From NCBI GenBank assembly GCA_964537055.1, contig CAZHYV010000002.1, positions 124,001 to 188,000 on the forward strand: a DNA stretch of 64,000 bases, written 5' to 3'. Source of the stretch: CAZHYV01 sp964537055. GTDB lineage: Bacteria; Myxococcota_A; Polyangia; Palsa-1104; JAEUJZ01. The translations under genes were made by a program, and so were the position numbers. Below the pieces are notes generated by a model that saw only the letters and a program-made list of their open reading frames with translations, made no database searches and was not told the DNA's origin. This document shows, piece after piece, positions 26,496 through 35,639 of the stretch (position 1 is its first letter; every line of letters begins with the position of its first letter).

Positions 26496-27437
26496 TTAGG
26501 GCCTTTGAGGACTTGCTATATAGGTCAAAGAACTACCCACACGGCTTTGGAGGGGTAATGGCAAAGTCGTGTCCAACATTTTATTTTCAGACACATCAAA
26601 TATTTTTAACTTTTCGAGCTTTTCATAAGGCGTTGGAACTTTTTCAGAAATCTTGTTGAACGAAAGATTTAGATCGGTCAACTCGTGAATCAGTCCAATT
26701 TCTACAGGAAACTGCTCCAACTTGTTATCCTTCAAATTCAAAATCTGTAACCCAACAAGCTTTCCGATTTCACTAGGGATTTCCTTCAATTGATTAGAAA
26801 ATAATTCCAAGATATATACGTCTTTTAATTGACCAATCGTTTTTGGAAGCTTTTCCAGGTTTGTTGAATAGATACGAAGTACCTGTAAGCGCTCAAGCTG
26901 CCCTATCTCCTCAGGAACGGAGGTAAGTTTATTTCCAATCAACCCTAATGCAATTAACTTCTTCAATTTTCCAATAGAAGTAGGGAGCTCCTCGAGATCA
27001 CTAAAAGAAATATAAAGGACCTCAAGGTTTGTTAAATAGCCAATCTCGCTTGGAAGCTTTTTTCCAAGATAGGAGTAGTACATATTCGTTAAATCGCCTT
27101 TGCTAAGATGAATTTTTGTAACAAAGCCATTCGCATTGCAGGTAACACCTATCCAACCTTTTTCAAGCTCGGTCGGGCAGTGAGGAGAGTAGAGGCGTTT
27201 CTGCTCAGGCAGGTTGGTCTCTTTAAAAATAGCCTGCATGGCCACACGTTCTAGTTCTAAAGCAGAAGGACCTGGAGGATCTTCTTTCACGGGTGGAGCC
27301 GTTGGTATCGGCTCCATCATTTTGCTCGACTGCCCGTCTTGGGCTTCTCGCTGCGTACAGGCTAAAAATGTGTTGAAGCAGAATACTATGCAAAGGCTAA
27401 AATAGATGGGGTTGGATGATTGGTATCTCTTTCTCAT
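26496..27437 (-). CDS. Leucine-rich-repeat lipoprotein
   Basis: 313 residues. Signal segment with lipobox FLAC (about residue 27), a Pro-rich linker (PIPTAPPVKEDPPGP), then about seven LRRs of 23 residues (IGYLTNLEVLYISFSDLEEL, IGQLERLQVLRIYSTNLEKL, IGKLVGLQILNLKDNKLEQF). Repeats follow the bacterial IGxLxxLxxLxL pattern. A cysteine pair (HCPTELEKGWIGVTCNANG) caps the LRR N-terminus, as in plant-type LRRs. Probably a surface binding protein. ATG at 27437 is preferred; a TTG 36 bases upstream is the alternative. Convergent with the MBL gene. Confidence 0.85.
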   Translation of the reverse strand: MRKRYQSSNPIYFSLCIVFCFNTFLACTQREAQDGQSSKMMEPIPTAPPVKEDPPGPSALELERVAMQAIFKETNLPEQKRLYSPHCPTELEKGWIGVTCNANGFVTKIHLSKGDLTNMYYSYLGKKLPSEIGYLTNLEVLYISFSDLEELPTSIGKLKKLIALGLIGNKLTSVPEEIGQLERLQVLRIYSTNLEKLPKTIGQLKDVYILELFSNQLKEIPSEIGKLVGLQILNLKDNKLEQFPVEIGLIHELTDLNLSFNKISEKVPTPYEKLEKLKIFDVSENKMLDTTLPLPLQSRVGSSLTYIASPQRP

Positions 27438-27519
27438 AACAGATTGTCTAGTCCATGTCCTAAAGAAAATCAATCAAGATGTAGGTCTTATTGGTACAAG
27501 ATGCGCTTAGATATAGATA

Positions 27520-29979
27520 TTACTTAGTTACCGACACCGAGAAGGCAGCTCGTTCGATCCATTCGTCCACGATATTTCCCTTCCCAGGGTCATGCGCTCC
27601 CACTTTCAGAGCCGTCTTTACGAATGTATCTTTTGCTGACTGCTTCTTCCCTTGCAAAAGCTGCGCTTGTCCTAGCGTAAGCATTGCTTGCCAAGCAAAC
27701 TGCTTATCTGGCAACCCTAAGGATAGGGCTGTCTCTAACTCTGAGGCAGCTTGCTCGTAGGCACGGCCCTGGAAGAGCCTGAGCCCCAGTAAATAGTGGC
27801 ACAGACCAAAGCCTGGAGATTTGGAACACGCCTGAGCAAGCAGAAAGATCTCTTTTGCCTCTGTGCGCTCGATAGGCAAACCGTTTTTATCATAATGAGC
27901 ACCAAGAAGAACATCCAGCAAAGCAGGCCCAATCTCACCATTCTGTAGCAGAATTAGCTTCGTCTGAATGAGCCTAGCTTGATTCTCAGCCGCAATCAGC
28001 AATAATGCCTGTTCATAATGTACTTTCGCCTCTATAAAATTCCCTTGGAAAGCGGCTAGATCGCCCAATCGTTGGTACGCCTGCATCCTCTGAGAACGAG
28101 AACCAAGCACCGCCAATATTGCTCTGGCCTCCTTCTCAGCCTCTGGATAGCGCCCCAGTGCCCAAGCAAGTTCCATCTTCTCAACCCGATACTGGACATC
28201 CATTGGCATAGACCTGCAAAGGCCCTCTAATACCAAAAGGGCACCTGCTTCATCTCCCTGCTCCCATAAAGTGAAGATTTGTTTTTGCTGTAATGCGACT
28301 TCATGAGCGCACTTTTTTTGAAACAGGGAAGGCTGGCGAAGCTGCTCTTCTTCTTTCTCCACGGCAAGGTCTTCCAAAGGTTGGCTATCGACAAATTGTT
28401 CCCAATCTTTTTTTAACGCTTCGAATGGCTGTCTGTATACTTCAGCAAATAACGCCAGCGTTCCCCCATGAGTGTATATTCGAAACAGGCGTTCTGGTCC
28501 AAATCGCTCGAGGAGGTAAAGACAAAACGACCCTGCGGCGACATAAGCTTGTGTTGAAGGTAGGGTCCAAAAAGATAACCCGAAGATGTTTTTTAGATCT
28601 GGTTGGATTCCTAATCGCCTCATCAATTTCACTTGTTGGTGAATGCTAAGCTGACCCGATGGAGATTGTAAAGCCGCAGCTACACCTTCGATCATGCCAG
28701 GTTGAGGAATACCGTATCGCGATGAAACTCGTAATATTCCACCTCCAAAGGTTCCCGCAAAAATATGCGCAAGTTCGTGTTTAAGCACAGGATGAGGCCA
28801 AGGTTGCTTATGAATGTATACTTCCCTTCGCCAAGGCTTGGCAATATAGGTATCGGCTGCACCAATCAAGCGTTCTTTATCTGCCTTTTTTGAGAAAACA
28901 TAGACCACGATTTTTGGTGGCCCTCCGGCATGTTCATGAGCACTTACTCCAAGGAGGCGCAAAATCCATGGTGTTCTCCACAGAGGTTCACTTTGGGTTT
29001 GTCTCCGAAGCTGTGTATAACGAAACTCGAGGTCCTCTACGAATGTCTCGATTTCTTTCGGAGTAAATCCCTCTGGCCTATAGCGAAGAATGAAATGATC
29101 ACTTTCCTTGGCCTTCTCTAAGTAAGATTCTACAGAAGATACATCCGTATAAATTCCTAGCCTACCTCCCATACAAAATAGAAGAGTTGGGATCAATGCA
29201 CTAACAAGCAACCCTGCTCCCCAAGAGGAGACAAACTTTTTTCCAGGCGATGTATTGTTTCCTCGAGACCATGTGATTTTGAAATGATGCTTGTCAAGAA
29301 AGAGAGCACTGCCCAGAATCAATAGCCATGCCCAGGATAGATGTAGAACTCGCGCCCAGAAGAAGGCAGCGTTGATTTCTATGGCTTCATCATAGATAGA
29401 GCCTGGGAAGTACCCAAAAAAGGGATCGTACAGATAAATGGCGGGAGAAGTAACCACCCTCAAGAGAGAATGGATACTCAAAAGAAAGAGCCCCGCGTAT
29501 CCTATCACAAGGCCCCTCAGCAAAGTCGATGTCATAAGACCTACGAACACCCCTAAAATACAGGAGATGACCGATGATAATACGGGCATCATAATAAAAA
29601 AGCCTAGCCCCGACGTGATGCTACAGTTTGAAATACGAAGTCCGTTGAGAAATAAAATACATTCCGCCAGAAGAAGGCCCACCAGCACAAGGACCCAAGC
29701 TTGCCCGATACAAGAAAATATGATCGAAAGTGACCCCCGATGTAAGGCTAGCGACTCCCGATGCAAAGCCGAGGCCTTTTTCCGATCATGGTGCACACTG
29801 GCCACTCCTTGCCACACCCCCACAAAAGATGAAACAACGGCAAGCACCAGCGCCGACTCGTACCCTGGCATATTAAAAAGCGGCAGAGCGCACAGAATGA
29901 GAGCGATGATAATCAGGCTACTTCCTCCTAAAAGTCTACCGAAAATAGAGTGGCTCACAACTCCTTGGGGCGTGCTCAT
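27520..29979 (-). CDS. Polytopic membrane / gluzincin peptidase / TPR fusion protein
   Basis: 819 residues. About seven hydrophobic segments in residues 1-270 resemble an ABC-2-type permease module. Residues about 300-520 form an extracytoplasmic gluzincin domain with HELAH at 400-404, the zinc motif, though the downstream Glu was not confirmed. Residues about 540-810 are TPR-like helices (EQALLLIAAENQARLI, ACSKSPGFGLCHYLLGLRLFQG). Near residue 70 the segment ALHRES(L) is repeated as ALHRGS(L), a small tandem duplication. Divergent from the ECF sigma gene. Peptidase function is inferred. Confidence 0.72.
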   Translation of the reverse strand: MSTPQGVVSHSIFGRLLGGSSLIIIALILCALPLFNMPGYESALVLAVVSSFVGVWQGVASVHHDRKKASALHRESLALHRGSLSIIFSCIGQAWVLVLVGLLLAECILFLNGLRISNCSITSGLGFFIMMPVLSSVISCILGVFVGLMTSTLLRGLVIGYAGLFLLSIHSLLRVVTSPAIYLYDPFFGYFPGSIYDEAIEINAAFFWARVLHLSWAWLLILGSALFLDKHHFKITWSRGNNTSPGKKFVSSWGAGLLVSALIPTLLFCMGGRLGIYTDVSSVESYLEKAKESDHFILRYRPEGFTPKEIETFVEDLEFRYTQLRRQTQSEPLWRTPWILRLLGVSAHEHAGGPPKIVVYVFSKKADKERLIGAADTYIAKPWRREVYIHKQPWPHPVLKHELAHIFAGTFGGGILRVSSRYGIPQPGMIEGVAAALQSPSGQLSIHQQVKLMRRLGIQPDLKNIFGLSFWTLPSTQAYVAAGSFCLYLLERFGPERLFRIYTHGGTLALFAEVYRQPFEALKKDWEQFVDSQPLEDLAVEKEEEQLRQPSLFQKKCAHEVALQQKQIFTLWEQGDEAGALLVLEGLCRSMPMDVQYRVEKMELAWALGRYPEAEKEARAILAVLGSRSQRMQAYQRLGDLAAFQGNFIEAKVHYEQALLLIAAENQARLIQTKLILLQNGEIGPALLDVLLGAHYDKNGLPIERTEAKEIFLLAQACSKSPGFGLCHYLLGLRLFQGRAYEQAASELETALSLGLPDKQFAWQAMLTLGQAQLLQGKKQSAKDTFVKTALKVGAHDPGKGNIVDEWIERAAFSVSVTK

Positions 29980-30288
29980 ATGCCGAAGTCAACCACGATT
30001 CTATCTCGGGTTCAACTTTCTCCGCTTCCCAACATTCTACTGTGCAAAATATATACATCTCTTCCTTTATCTCCGTCTCTTCCATTACTCCATTCTAGGT
30101 CCCCTCCATCGAAGCCGTCCTAGCTAACCTTTTGAAACCAAGGAGCTTCCTTAAGGTCTCTCTGCCCGTAAAGATGAACACGATCCCTTTTGCTGCTTAC
30201 ATGGCCGCCCTGCGTCTCCAACTTCCCTCCATTGACAGATCTCTCCGATTTCAGCGAAAATAAATACACCTATCTCCTAAGGATCGCT
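29980..30288. other. Divergent spacer, peptidase fusion / ECF sigma
   Basis: 309 bp with no supported gene. The middle (about 30045-30110) is a pyrimidine-rich tract on the plus strand. No strong promoter pair or stem with T-run is evident. It must hold the two divergent promoters. A long plus-strand frame that runs in from 29438 overlaps the minus-strand gene and is a shadow. Confidence 0.5.
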
Positions 30289-30828
30289 ATGCCCCCATCA
30301 TCTCGTCAAAAACAGCTTCAGAGTCTCCTGAATGCTTCTAGACCCGCGCTACTCCGGCGGGCCACAAATATGTTACGCCAATCCTCTGGTGCAGAGGATG
30401 CTACGCAGGATGCAATGGTGGCAGCACTGTCCCATTTGGACGCTTTTCGAGGAGATGCCAAATTAGGAACCTGGCTTTATCGCGTTGGGACCAATGCGGT
30501 ACTGATGACCCTTCGTCACGATCGCCGGATGCTGGAACGAACCAAACGGGCGGCCGAGCAGGCCACCGATGATGTTGGCTGGCTACACGGGAGCCGTTTT
30601 GCTTTGCCACCTACACTCATCCAAGGAGAAGAAGAGAGTGAACTTCTCCATGAAGCCGTCGATCATTTGCCCGACCGCTACCGAAAGGTGGTCATCTTGT
30701 GTGACTTCAACGAACGTCCTCTCGAGGAGGTAGCAAAAATGCTTGGTCTGACCGTGGGAGGCGTGCGTACCCGAAGGCTCCGAGCCCACCGTATGCTGAA
30801 AGAGGCGCTTCTGCATAGCCTAAAGTAG
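30289..30828 (+). CDS. ECF-type RNA polymerase sigma factor
   Basis: 179 residues. Region 2 spans about 15-85 (RPALLRRATNMLRQSSGAEDATQDAMVAALSHL, GTWLYRVGTNAVL) and region 4 about 115-175 (LPDRYRKVVILCDFNERPLEEVAKMLGLTVGGVRTRRLRAHRML, the helix-turn-helix). AAGGA lies before the ATG at 30289. No anti-sigma factor gene with a membrane segment and ZAS motif is adjacent; the next gene is a GMC oxidoreductase 124 bp downstream. Its regulon is unknown. Confidence 0.92.
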   Translation: MPPSSRQKQLQSLLNASRPALLRRATNMLRQSSGAEDATQDAMVAALSHLDAFRGDAKLGTWLYRVGTNAVLMTLRHDRRMLERTKRAAEQATDDVGWLHGSRFALPPTLIQGEEESELLHEAVDHLPDRYRKVVILCDFNERPLEEVAKMLGLTVGGVRTRRLRAHRMLKEALLHSLK

Positions 30829-30952
30829 CTAGTCGATTCATCTTTGCATACGGAGGCTTCTCCTTCTCGCAGAAAATGGATCCGCTTCCCATGCAGCGAG
30901 ATGGATGTATCACCTAGCCAATCTTCCCAAATCTTGATAAAATCAAAAGTCC

Positions 30953-32560
30953 ATGTCTTCTTACGATTACGACTTTTTGGTGGTAGGCTCAGGTTTTGGT
31001 GGCTCGGTCTCCGCCTTACGCCTTGTCGAGAAGGGCTATAAGACCGCCATCATTGAAATGGGTAAACGCTGGCAGGCCCATGAATTTCCCAAAAGCAATT
31101 GGAATGTTCGAAAATACCTTTGGATGCCAAAGTTAGGATGCTACGGGATCCAGCGTCTAAGCTTGCTCAATGATATTTTTGTGCTCAGCGGCGTGGGGGT
31201 GGGCGGTGGAAGCTTGGTGTATGCGAACACGCTGCTTGTTCCCCCGTCGCTGGTCTGGGAAGATCCTCTCTGGGCGCATCTGTACCCCTGGCCGGAACGC
31301 ATGCCTGCTCATTATGAGACAGCCAAACGTATGCTAGGCGTTGTAGAAAATCCCCGCCTCTTCCGTAGCGACGAACTTTTGCGAAAGTATAGTGCTAGCC
31401 TTGGACAAGAGCATACCTTCTCAAGAGCCCAGGTGGGGGTCTTTTTTGGACCTCATGGCACCCAGGAAGAAGAGGGACAAACCTTCCCCGACCCCTACTT
31501 CGGCGGGCAGGGGCCAGAGCGTACCGCCTGTACCCACTGTGGAGGTTGCATGGTTGGCTGCCGATTCCATGCAAAAAATTCCCTCGATCAAAATTACCTT
31601 TATCTTGCAGAAAAACAAGGTCTGGCCGTGATTCCAGAGACAAAAGTAATGATGATTGAGGCACTTCCTCAAGAGGGCTTTACACTCCATGTAAAGACGA
31701 CGACCCAATCCCTGAGGAAAATTTTCCAGAACCATCAGCGAACAATCACAGCCCGGCAGGTGGTTTTGTCCGCGGGTGTACTTGGGACCGTCCCTCTTCT
31801 CCTTTTCTCCAAAGAACAGGGAGCGCTACCTAAGCTATCCTCCCAGCTAGGAAATTACGTGCGCAGCAATAGTGAGGCCATCTTAGGAGCGACCCAGTAT
31901 ACTTCTCGCGAAGACTACTCACGTGGAATCGCGATTGGCTCGGGCTTTCAGCTTAATGACACCACCCATATTGAGGTTTGTCGTTACGCTAAAGGTTCTG
32001 ATGCCCTAGGGCTTTTAGGTGCCGTCTTAACCGATGGAGGCAGCGGTCTTCCCCGACCGCTCAAATGGCTTCTCAATTGCATCCGCCATCCTATTGCAGC
32101 ATTACGCTCACTTTGGCCCCGAGGGTGGGCTCAAAGAACACTGATTCTTTTGGTGATGCAGACGTTAAAAAACCATATGAAGATGAAACTGAAACGACCC
32201 TGGTATTGGCCGTTTGCAAAGGTATTAACGACCGAGAATAGCAACAAGCTCCCCACCTACATCCCCGAGGCAAACCAGGCGGCAAGAGCATTATCAAAGT
32301 CGATCGGCGGCGTCCCTCAAAGTGCCATCCACGAGGTCCTTCTGAATACTCCGACGACGGCCCATATCCTGGGAGGTTGCCCTATGGGAAAAACCATTGA
32401 AGATGGAGTCATCGACTATGCAGGCCGTGTCTTTGGTTATCCAGGTCTTTACATTATCGACGGATCGATGATTGGGGCTAACCTTGGTGTCAACCCAAGT
32501 CTCACCATTACTGCACTGGCTGAGCACGCGATGAGCCATATTCCTAAAAAACAGCCCTAA
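30953..32560 (+). CDS. GMC family FAD oxidoreductase
   Basis: 535 residues. FAD-binding GxGxxG in FLVVGSGFGGSVSALRL (about 8-24), a second FAD motif VLSGVGVGGGSLVYANTLL, a Cys-rich segment ACTHCGGCMVGCRFHAKNS near 195 and a C-terminal GMC-type domain ending in IIDGSMIGANLGVNPSLTITALAEHAM. The pattern resembles cholesterol oxidase-like bacterial GMC enzymes. The CxxCxxCxxxC stretch is uncommon for simple GMC enzymes and is ferredoxin-like, though metal binding is inferred. Substrate unknown. No good ribosome-binding site precedes the ATG. Confidence 0.88.
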   Translation: MSSYDYDFLVVGSGFGGSVSALRLVEKGYKTAIIEMGKRWQAHEFPKSNWNVRKYLWMPKLGCYGIQRLSLLNDIFVLSGVGVGGGSLVYANTLLVPPSLVWEDPLWAHLYPWPERMPAHYETAKRMLGVVENPRLFRSDELLRKYSASLGQEHTFSRAQVGVFFGPHGTQEEEGQTFPDPYFGGQGPERTACTHCGGCMVGCRFHAKNSLDQNYLYLAEKQGLAVIPETKVMMIEALPQEGFTLHVKTTTQSLRKIFQNHQRTITARQVVLSAGVLGTVPLLLFSKEQGALPKLSSQLGNYVRSNSEAILGATQYTSREDYSRGIAIGSGFQLNDTTHIEVCRYAKGSDALGLLGAVLTDGGSGLPRPLKWLLNCIRHPIAALRSLWPRGWAQRTLILLVMQTLKNHMKMKLKRPWYWPFAKVLTTENSNKLPTYIPEANQAARALSKSIGGVPQSAIHEVLLNTPTTAHILGGCPMGKTIEDGVIDYAGRVFGYPGLYIIDGSMIGANLGVNPSLTITALAEHAMSHIPKKQP

Positions 32561-32650
32561 CCAAGAAAAAACATCCACCCAAACTACGTCCCAAAAGAAA
32601 CCATCGGCTTAGAGCCAACGTCAAAGTCGCTTTGTCAGCCTTCGTCCCTT

Positions 32651-33688
32651 TTACCTTTTTCCAAATAGGATATGTGGCTGACTTTCTCCCAAGGCGGCAC
32701 TGCTAATCTCGATAAATTGGGCCTTGCGCTGAAGCTCCTTAATCGTTTGTGCCCCACAATAGGTCAAACCTGACCGGATTCCTCCCATCATGTCTGCAAT
32801 AATCGCAGCCACTGGTCCTTTGGCAGGCACCTCCGCCGATACACCTTCAGCGGTTTTCCAATCCGCCATTGAACCCATAAAGTCTTCCTGTGCTTCTTTC
32901 GAAGCCATTCCTCGGAACATCTTCACAAACCTGGACGGTTCTTTGGGGTTGGCAGATGAAACCTCTTTCTTCTCTCCAGGCGTTTCGTCTGTACCAGCAA
33001 GCATGCCGCCCAGCATCACGCAAGTAGCCCCTGCAGCCAGCGCTTTGACGGCATCCCCTGGTGTTCGGATTCCACCATCGGCAATCAGCGGCCTGTCGAC
33101 CTTGCGGCAATCAAGAATTGCGGTCAACTGGGGAACGCCAAATCCGGTTTTGATACGGGTAGTGCAAGCCGAGCCAGGGCCAATACCTACCTTAATCACG
33201 TCGGCGCCTGCGGCCGCTAGGTAATCGGCACCTGCATAGGTTGCGATGTTCCCAGCGATGATACAAATATTGCTACCGTACTTCTCACGTAACTTTCGTA
33301 TGGTTTGGTTCACCATTTTGCTATGACCATGTGCCACATCCACACAAACAATCTGTGCACCTGCATCACATAAGGCCACGGCCCTGTCCATACCATCCTC
33401 TGAAACTCCAATGCTAATGCCGACAGGTCCCAGCGGTCGTATCTCTTGAAACGCCTTCACGTTCTCTTCGATGCTCATAAAGCGGTGGAGAATCCCAAGT
33501 CCCCCCAGCTCTGCCATCGCCTTTGCCATCGTCGTTCCCGTAATCGTGTCCATATTTGCACTGAGAATTGGAATTTTTAGAGAAATCGAGCCAAACGAAA
33601 CCTCGGTATTTACAGTTTTTCTCGACTGAATTCCATTGTATCCAGGGACCAAGAGCACATCGTCGAACGTAATTCCTTTTAGCATCAT
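32651..33688 (-). CDS. guaC: GMP reductase (IMPDH/GMPR family, no CBS)
   Basis: 345 residues, the GMP-reductase length; the CBS pair of IMP dehydrogenase is absent. TFDDVLLVPGYNGIQSR begins the TIM barrel; the catalytic Cys is in GIGPGSACTTRIKTG (about 173), then DGGIRTPGDAVKALAAGATCVMLGGMLAGTDETPGE. GMP reductase turns GMP to IMP with NADPH. A CBS-less IMPDH cannot be fully excluded from motifs alone. Two ATGs are in tandem at the start (33688 and 33685). Convergent with the GMC gene. Confidence 0.87.
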   Translation of the reverse strand: MMLKGITFDDVLLVPGYNGIQSRKTVNTEVSFGSISLKIPILSANMDTITGTTMAKAMAELGGLGILHRFMSIEENVKAFQEIRPLGPVGISIGVSEDGMDRAVALCDAGAQIVCVDVAHGHSKMVNQTIRKLREKYGSNICIIAGNIATYAGADYLAAAGADVIKVGIGPGSACTTRIKTGFGVPQLTAILDCRKVDRPLIADGGIRTPGDAVKALAAGATCVMLGGMLAGTDETPGEKKEVSSANPKEPSRFVKMFRGMASKEAQEDFMGSMADWKTAEGVSAEVPAKGPVAAIIADMMGGIRSGLTYCGAQTIKELQRKAQFIEISSAALGESQPHILFGKR

Positions 33689-33851
33689 GGAAAAACTATA
33701 CCTGAGGTATCCCTATTTTCAAAGCAGAAGTCTTTATTTCTTGAAAGCACTTTTCAAAAAAAGGATGACAAAAAGGCAGAGTCCCAAATTTTTATTGGGA
33801 TTAGCATGAAAATACTTGTTTTTTTGCATTCCTAAAGCCATATTCCTTCCC

Positions 33852-34370
33852 ATGAAATTGACCTCGATTTTAACTCTCATTTCTGCCATCGTTCTCTCCC
33901 TAGGATGTACCCCTAAGGAAAACATCGTTCGGGAAACTAGTGTACCTCAAGATCAAGAAGCCATTGTAACATCCAGGGACATTCTGTCTTCAGAGAATGA
34001 ACTGAAACGAGAAATTGACGAGTACTTAGAAATCCATGCCGATGAGATCTCCTCCCTCCTATCACGGTATAAACTTGGTGCTCTGTGCGATGATAGCGAT
34101 CGCTCAAATTTGGAAGATTGTATTACTACATTTACGAAACTAGCCGAAAAAGCTGAGAAACTATCTACCAAGTTCTATTCGGAAATTGAAAAAGCAGTGA
34201 AGAGAGGTGAAATTAGTACGGCATCCTGTAGTATAGGAGCCTGCGAGCCTCCCTTAAAGGAACCCTATGAGACCAAATACAGAGATGCTTCCAGCCTGCA
34301 ACAACTAGCAAACATCGCCAAAAAAGCAGTCCAGTACTACCAATCGTTCGGAGCCTCCTCCAAAAAATAG
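33852..34370 (+). CDS. Predicted helical lipoprotein
   Basis: 172 residues. Signal segment and lipobox LSLGC (Cys19). The mature part is mostly charged helix (ELKREIDEYLEIHADEISSLLSRYK, TKLAEKAEKLSTKFYSEIEKAVKRG) with short cysteine motifs (LCDDS, DCITTF, CSIGACEP), so a coiled-coil or helical-bundle domain is probable. ATG at 33852 was chosen over 33816 because the signal peptide then starts cleanly. No family recognised. Convergent with the SRPBCC gene. Confidence 0.7.
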   Translation: MKLTSILTLISAIVLSLGCTPKENIVRETSVPQDQEAIVTSRDILSSENELKREIDEYLEIHADEISSLLSRYKLGALCDDSDRSNLEDCITTFTKLAEKAEKLSTKFYSEIEKAVKRGEISTASCSIGACEPPLKEPYETKYRDASSLQQLANIAKKAVQYYQSFGASSKK

Positions 34371-34406
34371 TAGATTTCCGAATCCCTCTGGTACATGAAC
34401 CCTCTG

Positions 34407-35024
34407 TCAATGTGCTTCTTTCTCAATATTTTTCTTAGCAGCCTCAGCAACCTGGGGTACCTGATCAATTAAAAGATTGCGGATAATGAACGAGGGTATG
34501 CCCTTCACCTGTAACTCTAACGTATAAGTGACCAGGGTATGCTGAGAATCTAGATAATGGAGGTTCCAGTTCCCTTTGTTTTTGGCAAGATATTTCGAGG
34601 GAGAATCCCAGGAAGCGGTAAAATCAGAAAGTCCTTCGTGATGGGTAATAAGAACCTCAAAATCGAATGAATCATACGAGGTGTAATGGGCCGTCCCGAC
34701 AAATCGTATTTGATCTCCTCCCTGGGGAATTCCTTTTGCAGAGCGAAGGTAGGGAAAGAGCTTATCGAACCGGTTATAATCTGTGATCATTCCTTTCACA
34801 GACCTCATCGGTTTATCAACGACGAAAGCACACTTGACCGCTTTTCCTCCATCAGGGAGACTCTCATAACCACAACGGACTCCTTCTGAAGACCGTGTGG
34901 GCTCTGGCAACGCGGGACTCCAATTTCCGTGAATAATTGCCCATACCAGTGCAGAAGTCATTCCTAAAAAAAGTAAGCCCGGGATCCACAAACGCCGTTT
35001 TGATTTTGGTTGAAGCAGCTGCAT
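34407..35024 (-). CDS. Membrane-anchored SRPBCC/START-like protein
   Basis: 205 residues. An N-terminal hydrophobic segment (LWIPGLLFLGMTSALVWAII, about 12-31) anchors a SRPBCC-type domain (about 45-200): VKGMITDYNRFDKLFPYLRSAKG, VLITHHEGLSDFTASWD and LQVKGIPSFIIRNLLIDQVPQVAEAA are characteristic of the Polyketide_cyc/START-like fold, which holds hydrophobic ligands. Probably binds a lipid or quinone-like molecule at the outer face. Third gene of the SagB/octacysteine/SRPBCC minus-strand cluster, 15 bp after the previous stop. Confidence 0.78.
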   Translation of the reverse strand: MQLLQPKSKRRLWIPGLLFLGMTSALVWAIIHGNWSPALPEPTRSSEGVRCGYESLPDGGKAVKCAFVVDKPMRSVKGMITDYNRFDKLFPYLRSAKGIPQGGDQIRFVGTAHYTSYDSFDFEVLITHHEGLSDFTASWDSPSKYLAKNKGNWNLHYLDSQHTLVTYTLELQVKGIPSFIIRNLLIDQVPQVAEAAKKNIEKEAH

Positions 35025-35039
35025 GATGTTTCCCTTCGT

Positions 35040-35567
35040 CTATAGGTAAAGGTATAGGAGCAGAATACCGAGCATGATGAATGTACCAAAAAGGGATCCC
35101 AAAAAGGCGCGTAGAGTCAACCTTCGAAGCTGCCATCGTGCACGAACTCGCTCATCCGGTGGAAGATTCTGGATTGAGATAAGAACCACCAGAGAACCAA
35201 CCAATTGGACAACGGGGAAGGCAAAAATAAGGGCCACCAGGCCCATAAATAGGAAACCAACCCCCATCGTGATAAGCGATACGATGCCCATCGTTTTCCA
35301 ATACCGGTTTTGAATATCAACTGAAGGAATCCGGCTCATTGGGGCCCCTCTCTGATCCTGAATAATATCTGGGCCTACGGTAAGCGCGCCTGCAAGCCCT
35401 CCCAGGCTGTGGAGACAACAGCAACAGCAACAACAACAGCCGCAGCCAGCACATAGCAATGCGCCCTCTGTACGAATCTGACGCTCTGGGGGATGGGCGA
35501 ATAATTCTACATGTTCTGGAGCTGCTCCAGAGCCCTTGCTAGAGCCTGGAGAAGAAGTAGGCATCAT
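35040..35567 (-). CDS. Octacysteine-tract membrane protein
   Basis: 175 residues. An N-terminal disordered region is followed near 38-52 by CAGCG and eight consecutive cysteines, then LHSLGG. Two further hydrophobic segments (about 95-125 and 155-175) predict a two- to three-pass membrane protein. The codons of the run are mixed TGT/TGC, so it is not a simple mononucleotide slip, though the plus strand reads as a CAR microsatellite. Similar poly-Cys membrane proteins occur in Myxococcota to my recollection; function unknown. Downstream of a SagB-type gene by 72 bp. The Cys run could bind metal, or be modified. Confidence 0.75.
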   Translation of the reverse strand: MMPTSSPGSSKGSGAAPEHVELFAHPPERQIRTEGALLCAGCGCCCCCCCCLHSLGGLAGALTVGPDIIQDQRGAPMSRIPSVDIQNRYWKTMGIVSLITMGVGFLFMGLVALIFAFPVVQLVGSLVVLISIQNLPPDERVRARWQLRRLTLRAFLGSLFGTFIMLGILLLYLYL

Positions 35568-35639
35568 ACGGGCTATTGTATGCGAATTTTCTAGAATGAC
35601 AACATCTTCTTTCTCCCTCGGAGATTTCCAAAAATATGA

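Noticed and set aside
29438..30127. 229-codon open frame on the plus strand
   Set aside because: It lies opposite the well-supported 819-residue protein and continues only into non-coding spacer; no domain, signal or ribosome-binding site.
35399..35460. CAR-type repeat looking like a microsatellite or CRISPR-like array
   Set aside because: It encodes the octacysteine run on the other strand; repeats are triplets without spacers.
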